Source: GCA-2746795 sp964643965
GTDB taxonomy: Bacteria > Chloroflexota > Anaerolineae > Promineifilales > Promineifilaceae
Reading direction: 5' to 3'
Assembly (NCBI GenBank): GCA_964643965.1
Contig: CAZXVH010000100.1
Span: 1 to 19,576 of the forward strand
DNA length: 19,576 nucleotides
Shown piece by piece: positions 7,781-15,610 of the stretch (its first letter is position 1; every line of letters starts with the position of its first letter). The notes beneath the pieces were generated by a model. That model did not search any database, was not told the origin of the DNA, and saw nothing but the letters and a program-made list of their open reading frames with translations. The position numbers were made by a program, and so were the translations under genes.

Positions 7781-8580
7781 TTAGGATAAGTTAGAGCTGA
7801 TGGCTGCCGCCTGGTTCCCTTCTTGCTTTTTAGCCGCTGGACGAGGCCCTAGGATATTTTCCAATTCCTTTTGTCCCACCATTTCTTGTTGCAGCAGCAG
7901 TTTGACCAACTGATCAAGCTGTGCTGATGATGGTGACTTTGTGAACCGGATCGGCGCGGGGCAGCAGCCAGGCGACGATGGCGTGACCGGATTCGTGGTA
8001 GGTAATGACGCGCCGGTCATCTTCACTGAGCAGCAACGGCCGTTCCCCACCCAACACAATCTTATCCAGCGCCGTCTCAAAGTCAGCCATCATCACCGCA
8101 GCGTGTTCCTGCCTGGCGGCGACCAAAGCTGCCTCATTGCACAGGTTGGCCGGGTCGGCCCCGCTCATGCCTACGCTGGCACGGGCCAGCGCAGGCAGGT
8201 TGACGTCGTCGGCCAGGCGCAATTTGCGGGTGTGGATGTGCAGGTTGCCTGCCCGTCCCCAACGATCGGGCAGGCTCACTACCACCTGGTGGTCAAAGCG
8301 GCCGGGGCGCAGCAAAGCCGGGTCCAGCACGTCAGGTCGGTTAGTAGCCGCCAGTAGAATGACCTCGTTGCGTTCATCAAAGCCATCCACTTCCACCAGC
8401 AGCTGGTTGAGTGTTTGCTCGCGTTCATCGTTAACAGCGCCCAATCCGGCGCCGCGCCTTCTCCCTACAGCGTCCAGTTCGTCAATAAAAATGATAGCCG
8501 CTCCGGCCGCTTTGGCCTGCTTGAACAGGTCGCGTACCCGGCTGGCGCCTACACCGACAAACATTTCCACAAATAAAGAG
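7781..8580 (-). pseudogene. ftsH: FtsH AAA+ zinc metalloprotease remnant
   Basis: The middle of FtsH is preserved. It has FVEMFVGVGASRVRDLF, Walker B IIFIDELDAVGRRRGAG, the second region of homology with arginine finger (ATNRPDVLDPALLRPGRFD), MSGADPANLCNEAAL, and the protease zinc site as HESGH. Missing are the N-terminal membrane helices and Walker A, with homology starting abruptly near 8580. Also missing is most of the M41 peptidase domain after DPVHKVTII: at about 7925-7935 the frame breaks, TGA follows at once, and another frame reads QLDQLVKLLLQQEMVGQKEL, the usual FtsH C-terminus, ending at 7781. Roughly 150 residues are gone at that junction. Without Walker A it cannot be a working unfoldase. 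Confidence 0.85.
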
Positions 8581-8724
8581 GACGCAGCGATGGCGCAGCC
8601 CGACCACGCCCAGAGCGTCGTGCAGTTGGATGAGTGTAGCAGCGGTATGCCACTCTTCGGCCGGCAGCTTAAAGGTCACCCGGCATTTCTGTCCATTTTT
8701 GGTGTAATTTTTCTTTAACATCAT
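8581..8724 (-). pseudogene. 5' fragment of a CBM48 / isoamylase early-set protein, fused into the FtsH remnant
   Basis: A fine start (AAGGAGATAAAAATGATG) opens a frame reading MLKKNYTKNGQKCRVTFKLP, very like the N-terminus of small isoamylase-early-set (CBM48, AMPK glycogen-binding-like) proteins, which begin with a Lys-Lys-Tyr, Cys-Lys-Val-Thr-Phe-x-Leu-Pro pattern. Right after LPAEE the similarity stops; the rest of the glycogen-binding fold is missing, and about 80 bases on, FtsH sequence begins in another frame. A deletion that took the 3' end of this gene and the 5' end of ftsH explains this. Such proteins bind glycogen, so the fragment fits the glucoamylase nearby. The identification rests on about 20 residues. 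Confidence 0.5.
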
Positions 8725-8747
8725 TTTTATCTCCTTGAAACAAAAGT

Positions 8748-8764
8748 GCGAACAGCTTGTTCGC
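8748..8764 (-). repeat. short 5'-leader hairpin, copy 2
   Basis: GCGAACA and TGTTCGC form perfect 7-base arms around GCT, ending 23 bases before the start codon of the CBM48 fragment and just ahead of its AAGGAG. CTGGCAGA (minus strand, 8774-8781) lies next to it, as at the other two copies. Confidence 0.55.
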
Positions 8765-8807
8765 CATTAGATATCTGCCAGACCCCGCTTCATTTGTCGT
8801 GCCGCGC

Positions 8808-9005
8808 CTAACCGGATGCTGGTGCATTGATTTCCAGGTAACCGGCGTTTACCCAACCGGTACGGCCGTCCGGCAGAATAATTTGCAGCCAGAGGCGCAC
8901 GCCGTCCAGCGTGATTTCGGCTGTATATGGGGGTAGCAATGTGTTCGTGCCATTGGCTAAGGTTCGTTTTTTGTCAAAGGTTATTTGTAAACGAACCCTT
9001 ACCAA
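8808..9005 (-). pseudogene. 3' remnant of an SH3-type (bacterial SH3b) protein
   Basis: The frame ends with LWLQIILPDGRTGWVNAGYL, the usual end of a bacterial SH3b domain (a PDGRTGWV-x-A-x-YL motif), and before it a strand-like TAEITLDGVRLW. There is no ATG; the only start is a TTG at 9003-9005 inside the end of the stress protein gene, overlapping it by 32 bases, with no convincing ribosome binding site. I read this as the tail of a larger, probably secreted SH3b protein whose 5' part was lost, joined to the end of the stress protein gene. A small translationally coupled gene of 65 residues is the alternative. Confidence 0.4.
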
Positions 9006-9852
9006 CCATAAAGACCGGTATTGAGGTGCTGCGCAGCACCTGATCCAGTGCGCTGCCGGTGAGCCATTCCCGCAGAAGGCTGTGTTGGTAGCCGCCCATG
9101 ATAATCAAGTCTACGTTTTCTTGGGCAACGGCCGTTACAATTTGCGCCGCCGGGTCTCCTTGACGACTGATAAACCGGTAATTGACTAAATTGCTGCTGC
9201 CCAGCTGCCCTTCCATTTCCTCGAGCCAATGGGGGGGTGCATCGTCATTGGCGACGGACAAGACCAGCAGATGATTTTGCCAGAGATGCTGCAGCAAACT
9301 GGCCCAGGATAAGGCATGTTTGGCTGATGTGCGGCCATCATAAGCCAACAGCATGCGCCGAATGGGGCTTAATTCATCCCCACCAATGAGCAGAGGCGCC
9401 GGCGTGTGGTGGGCAATGGCGCGAAAATGATCTCCCAGACGGGCGTCATCGTGCGGGTGGCTGCGGCCGCGCCGCCCCAACGCCAGCAGCCGGGCTGAAT
9501 GCGCCTTGTCAATAATCAGATCAGGCAAGCCGCCAAACATCAGGTCGGCCTGCACCGGAACACCTGCGACCTGGCAGCAGTCTTCCAGCCAGCACAAGGC
9601 GGCATCCCCCTCGCCTTCCAGCAAGCGGGCGCGTTCGTTTGACGTTAATAATTGGCTTGGTTGGGAGCTTACTTCCTTTTCTAATCCAGTATCCGGCTCC
9701 ATCACCAATAGTTCGTCAACGACGGACAGCCCGTGAATAAGCAGGTTTTCTTGTTTGGCGATTTGGATGGCTAGTGCTGCCGCTGTTTGCGCCGGCCGTG
9801 AACCATCCAACGCGACTAAAATCGAATCCAGGGTTTGTTCATCAGCGGTCAT
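8974..9852 (-). CDS. universal stress protein, tandem UspA domains
   Basis: The 292-residue protein has two Usp domains. The first (about 8-156) starts DSILVALDGSRPAQTAAALA and ends with HHTPAPLLIGG. The second (about 162-286) starts RRMLLAYDGRTSAKHALSWA and holds the nucleotide-loop pattern GGYQHSLLREWLTGSALDQV, then STSIPVFMVGK. This loop keeps glycines and the Gly-Ser pair of ATP-binding Usp proteins, so ATP binding is plausible in the second domain. Tandem Usp proteins act in the cytoplasm in stress and energy-starvation survival; the specific target is unknown. A 289-bp spacer separates it from the upstream gene, and the ribosome binding site is weak (GGA about 10 bases before the ATG), so it probably has its own promoter in that spacer. 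Confidence 0.9.
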   Translation of the reverse strand: MTADEQTLDSILVALDGSRPAQTAAALAIQIAKQENLLIHGLSVVDELLVMEPDTGLEKEVSSQPSQLLTSNERARLLEGEGDAALCWLEDCCQVAGVPVQADLMFGGLPDLIIDKAHSARLLALGRRGRSHPHDDARLGDHFRAIAHHTPAPLLIGGDELSPIRRMLLAYDGRTSAKHALSWASLLQHLWQNHLLVLSVANDDAPPHWLEEMEGQLGSSNLVNYRFISRQGDPAAQIVTAVAQENVDLIIMGGYQHSLLREWLTGSALDQVLRSTSIPVFMVGKGSFTNNL

Positions 9853-9949
9853 AGTTTTTTATTCCAGTCCCAACACGCTTAGGGCGATTTCCACAAATCA
9901 TTGTGATCGTTGCCATCGTTTATTGGCTCTTTTTGCATTTGTTTCGAGC

Positions 9950-9995
9950 GGGACAAGAGAGAGAGAGAGAATACCAGACCCTCTCTCTTTGTCCC
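9950..9995. repeat. long imperfect inverted repeat containing a (GA)n tract
   Basis: GGGACAAGAGAGAG pairs with CTCTCTCTTTGTCCC, one base bulged, around a loop of about 16 bases that continues the (AG)n run. Located about 100 bases upstream of the minus-strand stress protein gene and 90 bases beyond the terminator-like hairpin. No T-run follows directly on either strand, so a leader RNA structure or small RNA is as likely as a terminator. The dinucleotide run could vary in length. Confidence 0.55.
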
Positions 9996-10084
9996 GTGAG
10001 TAGGAGGAGAAGAAAAGCCATATGATGACTGTACCTGTTTTCGGCCGGGAGCACATCGGCGGGGTGTCTTGTTGGGAATAAGCA

Positions 10085-10112
10085 AAACGGCCGCTGTGGG
10101 CAGCGGCCGTTT
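10085..10112 (-). terminator. hairpin terminator of the long minus-strand unit
   Basis: AAACGGCCGCTG (10085-10096) and CAGCGGCCGTTT (10101-10112) are perfect 12-base complements around a 4-base loop, 29 bases after the stop of the HAD-ATPase gene. On the minus-strand RNA the stem ends in UUU, so the T-run is short. The stem is built from two near copies of the locally iterated palindrome (ACGGCCGC instead of ACGGCCGT). Confidence 0.7.
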
Positions 10113-10141
10113 ACGTCATTTGGCGTAAGGGTGTTTACCAA

Positions 10142-11914
10142 TCAGGCCAGGCTGTCTAATTCTTCATAACGGTCTTTGGCCGCTTCGATCAACGCCTGGC
10201 GCATGGCCTCCCCTTCCAGATTGTGGCGCCGGACTTTACGCACACGTCGCGCCAGTTCATCATCGTACAGTACCCCTTGCAGCCAGTTCTCAAAATCATG
10301 CCGCTGCAGATGGTATTGCAGCGAACCTAACGGCAGTTCGGCCAATGCTTCACAAAACTCCCACAGGCTGGCGGCCGCGCGGTGCAAGTAACGTCCCTGG
10401 CCATCATAAAAATAAAAGCGCTTGGGAGCGGGCAGCGGCGCCCGCAGGTATTTGTGCAGGTGGCGGATGTGGGGGATTTCGCGCGGCCGGGCGCGTAAGT
10501 TGACGATACCCCCCGGTGGTCGCTGCCAATGATTGCCATCTTTCAGACAAAGGTAAGCCTGGCCCACAGGCAGCGTTTGCAGCCGGGCGACCAGGTCTGC
10601 GCTGCCGTTGTGTTTATACAGAATGGCTTGCAAAACGGCCAGTTCTTCCGGCAGACGCACCTGGGTCACCAGGCAGTGATCCAATCTTTCCAGAAGCGCT
10701 GGGGCGACCTGGCTGGGGCGGTAGCTAACGACAGCATAGCCGCCTTCCTTCATGTCCTCGATAATCAGGTCGCATAATTCGCCGCCATCAGCAGAACAGA
10801 GGTTTTGTATTTCGTCTATCAGGAACCAGTGGGGACGGCCGCGCCGTTTGCGCAAGCCGCGCAGCGCCCGCAGTAATTCTACCAGGTACTGGGTGCGTTC
10901 GGCGATGGTGTAAATGGACAGATCTAATATCAGGCTGATGCCATCATATTCCATAAAGTTGATTAAATCTACAACCGGTGGCAGATTGGTATCGCTACCG
11001 CCTACAACCAGGGTGTGCGGGTAGGCACGAAGATTGCGGTAATCGCCTTCGGGGTCAATGAGGAAAATCTGGTAACCTTGTTTGAGCATTTCTTCGGCCA
11101 GTAGACCACCCATCCAGGATTTACCGCTGCGGCTGGCGCCAAAAATGCCCAGGTTTCCGTTGGCCAGCAGGAAGGAATCGAGGTGAACGGGATCACCATT
11201 CTGGTCGTGGCCTAGCAGCAGTTGGCGTCCTGGCCGCGGCTGGCGTGGAGGGATACGGCCGTGCAGCAGTTCCTGGATTAAGGCGCGTACCCCGGCGCCA
11301 TCCTCTTCAGCCATCACCACATCGGCGCGGGCACGCATATCGGGTATGGCGTTGGCAACGGCGACGGACAGTTCAGCCATCTCGAACAGGCTGCGATCAT
11401 TTTCGGCGTCGCCGCAGGCCACTACGTTGCGCGGCGAGTAGCCCAGTTCGCGCAGGGCAAATTGGAGGCCGGTGCCCTTGGTGGCGCCCGGCGGCAAAAT
11501 CATGACTGAGTCACGATTGTACTCTACCGTCAGGCCGCCACCGACTTGCCGCAGTGCTTGTATGACCAGCTCATCATGGGGAATCGCGGTGGCGGCGATA
11601 GCCAGGCCGCGCTGTAGAGGGACGCCGTGCATCTGGAGCTGGTCGCTGATTTCGGTGGCCAAATGCCCAAAGGGAAAGACGACGACGTCACGGCGCGGGA
11701 AGAATATGACGGCGCCGTCTTCGGCGATGATGGCTTCACATATCTCGGTGGCTGGGCTGACAGTGCTGAAGTCGTCCAGGATACGGCCGGTGACCAGGAT
11801 GATGGTTAGCCCTTCGCTTTTAGCCTGGTGCAGCGCCGCCCAGGTTTCCGGGGCAACGCGGCCATCCTCAGCCAGGGTGCCGTCCAGGTCGCAGGCCAAA
11901 ATTTTCAGATGCAT
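10142..11914 (-). CDS. fusion of HAD phosphatase, HerA/DUF87-like P-loop ATPase and C-terminal DUF5752-like domain
   Basis: Three parts lie in one 590-residue protein. Residues 1-215 are a Cof-type (type IIB) HAD phosphatase with motif I DLDGT (9-13), TGR (42-44), Lys146 and GDAEND (168-173), so all catalytic motifs are intact. Residues 230-480 are a HerA/VirD4-like ATPase with Walker A GASRSGKS (259-266), LIDPEGDYR (285-293) and Walker B WFLIDE (363-368). Residues 498-562 (FYFYDGQGRYLHRAAASLWE, then LQYHLQRHDFENWLQGVL) resemble the DUF5752-type module. The phosphatase substrate is likely a phosphorylated sugar or similar small molecule; the ATPase role is unknown, since HerA-type proteins normally act on DNA or in secretion. 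AGGAAG precedes the ATG, 23 bases after the reductase gene; a hairpin follows the stop. Domain assignments are firm apart from the last; function is not known. Confidence 0.85.
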   Translation of the reverse strand: MHLKILACDLDGTLAEDGRVAPETWAALHQAKSEGLTIILVTGRILDDFSTVSPATEICEAIIAEDGAVIFFPRRDVVVFPFGHLATEISDQLQMHGVPLQRGLAIAATAIPHDELVIQALRQVGGGLTVEYNRDSVMILPPGATKGTGLQFALRELGYSPRNVVACGDAENDRSLFEMAELSVAVANAIPDMRARADVVMAEEDGAGVRALIQELLHGRIPPRQPRPGRQLLLGHDQNGDPVHLDSFLLANGNLGIFGASRSGKSWMGGLLAEEMLKQGYQIFLIDPEGDYRNLRAYPHTLVVGGSDTNLPPVVDLINFMEYDGISLILDLSIYTIAERTQYLVELLRALRGLRKRRGRPHWFLIDEIQNLCSADGGELCDLIIEDMKEGGYAVVSYRPSQVAPALLERLDHCLVTQVRLPEELAVLQAILYKHNGSADLVARLQTLPVGQAYLCLKDGNHWQRPPGGIVNLRARPREIPHIRHLHKYLRAPLPAPKRFYFYDGQGRYLHRAAASLWEFCEALAELPLGSLQYHLQRHDFENWLQGVLYDDELARRVRKVRRHNLEGEAMRQALIEAAKDRYEELDSLA

Positions 11915-11937
11915 GGTTCTTCCTTATAGAGTTGGCA

Positions 11938-12753
11938 TCAATACCGCTCGATGTGAATTTCGCCCGGACGGCCGTGACTGTGTTCCCGAAAGCCCTCATT
12001 GATGAGCATGGTCAGCATTGTTTCAATCATGCCCGGCACACCGCACAGAAAGAGATCGCTGTTTTCCGGCGTCGGTTGGAAACCCCAAGCTTCAGCCACT
12101 ACGCCGGCCTGCCACAACTGCTGCACCCAACCGGTACGGCCGTGCCAGGGAACCGGTTCATCGTCTGGGCGATCAATCGTTGGGATGTAGATGAAATTTG
12201 AGCAGAGATGCTGCAATGTGTCTAACTCGGCACGATAGCCCAAATCCCAGGAGTGAAAAGCGCCGTGCAGCACAGCCACCCGCTGCGATCCGCCACATTC
12301 CAGGTGGGTGCTCAACATGCTCATGTAGGGTGCTAATCCCGTTCCTGTGGCTACCATCACAATATGTTTTTCGGGCGGCACGTCGGCCAGCGTAAACAGG
12401 CCAACCGGGCGGGAAGAGAGCCATACCCGGTCCCCGACATCCAGAGCGAACAGGCGCGGCGTCAATGTACCATCACTCACCAGACTGATGTAGAAATCCA
12501 TATATTCGCCCGTGAGCGACGACGAGGCGATAGAGTAGGCACGCTTAATGAGCTTATTGGGTCGGGGCGGTTTGTCTTCAGGCTTAGATAAGCGACAGCG
12601 GGCTGCCGTAGGCGGCAGCCCTAACACCACGTATTGTCCCGCCTCAAAATGGGGCAGCTGCCAACCATCGGCAGCAATGCGTAAGATCATCAAGCGGGGC
12701 GTCAGTTCCTCTTTTTGGGTGATAACGGCATTTAGTTCTGGTATCTTAGACAT
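11938..12753 (-). CDS. ferredoxin/flavodoxin-NADP+ reductase
   Basis: It transfers electrons between NADPH and ferredoxin or flavodoxin through FAD, in the cytoplasm. The 271-residue protein has the FAD-binding RAYSIAS at 71-77, the pyridine-nucleotide motif VATGTGLAPYMSML at 134-147, LFLCGVPGMIETM at 234-246, and ends IHIERY, where a C-terminal aromatic residue stacks on the flavin as in bacterial FNRs. A polar insertion (about 51-70, RCRLSKPEDKPPRPNK) before the FAD motif is slightly longer than usual. GGAAAG lies just before the ATG. The start overlaps the end of the broken WD40/DNRLRE gene by 22 bases. Lying downstream of glucose-6-phosphate dehydrogenase, it could pass NADPH from that enzyme to ferredoxin; that link is inferred from position. 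Related siderophore-type reductases are less likely. Confidence 0.88.
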   Translation of the reverse strand: MSKIPELNAVITQKEELTPRLMILRIAADGWQLPHFEAGQYVVLGLPPTAARCRLSKPEDKPPRPNKLIKRAYSIASSSLTGEYMDFYISLVSDGTLTPRLFALDVGDRVWLSSRPVGLFTLADVPPEKHIVMVATGTGLAPYMSMLSTHLECGGSQRVAVLHGAFHSWDLGYRAELDTLQHLCSNFIYIPTIDRPDDEPVPWHGRTGWVQQLWQAGVVAEAWGFQPTPENSDLFLCGVPGMIETMLTMLINEGFREHSHGRPGEIHIERY

Positions 12754-13390
12754 AACTTTCCTTCATCGGTAACGTCAAAACCTTTCCAGCCGTCAATGTT
12801 ACTGACATCTACCTCGCCAAATACAGGTCCCCATTCCGGGTTGTGGCTGGACCAGGTCACACTGTTTTCGCTCCAGTCTGAATTGAGGTAACGGGCCCCA
12901 AACAGAAAAGGAGAATCGTTGGCAGGAATTGACTCGTATTGGTATACAAACAGGGCGGCGTTGTTAATGACGGCGTTACTGGGAATGTATTGAAAATCAA
13001 AATACGCACCGTATCGACCCCGGATGAGGCCAGTAAACGGCCGTCCTGGGAAAAAGTCAGATGCTGCACCATGTTGGCGTGGCCAGTGAGCGTGGCTACT
13101 TCTTCCTGGTTGGCGACATCCCACAGCATAATCGTCCCGTCCTGGTCGCCAGTGGCCAGCAAGCTGCCATTTGGGGAGAAGGCCAGGCTCATCGCTTCGA
13201 TGGGCAGTTCAAATGCGTTCAGGTCGGGGTTCCAGAGCAGTTCGTACGGTGATTGGTAACTGCCCTGGCCGATTTCGGTGACGGTGGCTGCATTCGCAAC
13301 CGTGATAGGCGCCGGGGTGGGGACAACGGCCGTTTCTCCGCTGCAGGCCACTAAAAACAGTACCAGTAAAATAAAAATATGTTGCCACAT
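12732..13390 (-). pseudogene. chimeric remnant: WD40-repeat lipoprotein joined to a DNRLRE-domain fragment
   Basis: The start is a clear lipoprotein: ATG at 13388-13390 after GGAGG, signal sequence MWQHIFILLVLFLVAC with lipobox LVAC, then a Thr/Pro linker. One WD40 repeat follows (AMSLAFSPNGSLLATGDQDG to IMLWD) and part of a second (VATLTGHANMVQHLTFSQDG, RLLASSG). Near 13012-13020 the sequence changes, with a frame change, to a DNRLRE-like structural module (YFDFQYIPSNAVINNAALFV, YLNSDWSENSVTWSSHNPEW, GWKGFDVT). This in turn stops at the start of the reductase gene. The open frame from 13504 wrongly extends the N-terminus over the zwf end. I read this as two surface-protein genes collapsed by deletion. 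A frameshifted single gene carrying both domains is possible. Confidence 0.75.
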
Positions 13391-13457
13391 GTTCAACCGC
13401 CTCCACGTGTGAGCGCGTATCAGAAAACAGTTGTAGACTGGCCGACTCAAACGCTCA

Positions 13458-14953
<1,496 letters not shown>

Positions 14954-14957
<4 letters not shown>

Positions 14958-15583
14958 TGTTGCTCCAATTTCAGGTCCAGTTGGGCCAGGGCGTGTTGGC
15001 TGGCAGCGCGGCTGGTGTGGGGAATGCCTTGGATGCCCAGGCTGCGGGCAACGTCGACCAGCATGGCCCGGTCGTCGATGTAGACGACGTGTTCTGGCTG
15101 GGCCTGAGCCACGTCCAGCGCCAACTGGTACATATCGGCGTCGGGTTTACGGATATGGACGAAGCTGGAGACGATGAAGACATCGAAAAGCTGCTTCAGA
15201 TTAAATTGACGGATGCGATGTTTGGTGAGTTCACGCCCTTCGTTGCTAACGCCGACGATTTTGAGACTATGCTCGGTCTTGAGGCTCGTGAAAAATTCGA
15301 TCATGCCCGGTAACGGCCGTGACTGGGCGTACATGAATTGTTTGAATGTTTCTGGAGTAAACGGCCGTCGTTCATAAAACAGTACCCGCTGCAAATAATG
15401 ATTCAGACTCAACTTACCTTCTTCGTAGGTGTCAAAGGTCAGGTGATGTCGTTCGTCCATTTCGGCAAAATCCAGGTCGTATGTTTCGGCAGCCAAGCGG
15501 CGGCTTTCGCGGCCCCAGCCATTGGTTAGCAGGACGCCACCAATGTCTAAGAATAGTGTGGTAATAGGTGAATGGGTCATCAT
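14954..15583 (-). CDS. HAD superfamily hydrolase (class IA-like phosphatase)
   Basis: The 209-residue protein shows motif I as FLDIGGVLLTNG (11-22), motif II in VGVSNEGREL (Ser about 114), motif III RKPDADMY (Lys about 145) and motif IV VYIDDR (about 167-172). The second Asp of motif I is Gly, as in the epoxide-hydrolase-N-terminus/YihX-like HAD proteins, which often still act as sugar-phosphate phosphatases. A helical cap lies between motifs I and II. The ATG doublet at 15578-15583 follows GAGGT. It sits 27 bases after the transaldolase-PGI gene and overlaps zwf by four bases, so a sugar phosphate of the same pathway is a reasonable guess for its substrate; nothing in the sequence proves this. 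Confidence 0.88.
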
Positions 15584-15610
15584 ACCTCGTTTTTGGGGTG
15601 CGAACGGCCG

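Larger units (their letters stand above)
9853..10141. other. 289-bp intergenic region with two hairpins
   Basis: Two overlapping minus-strand frames of 68-73 codons cross this stretch, but they resemble no family, run through both hairpins and lack good starts. I see no convincing gene. It holds the terminator-like hairpin at 10085-10112 and the GA-repeat hairpin at 9950-9995, and should contain the promoter of the downstream stress protein gene. I could not pick out clear -35/-10 boxes. Confidence 0.6.

Noticed and set aside
7914..8570. A complete small AAA ATPase of 218 residues
   Set aside because: It lacks Walker A and ends just after the M41 HESGH motif with FtsH tail sequence resuming in another frame, so it is a piece of ftsH.
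10085..10112. Small inverted repeats as a CRISPR array or integration site
   Set aside because: No regularly spaced direct repeats or Cas genes exist in the window, and no tRNA or integrase is near; a terminator explains the hairpin.
9879..10141. Two overlapping minus-strand frames of 68-73 codons in the spacer
   Set aside because: They run through two strong hairpins and a dinucleotide repeat, lack starts with ribosome binding sites and resemble nothing known.
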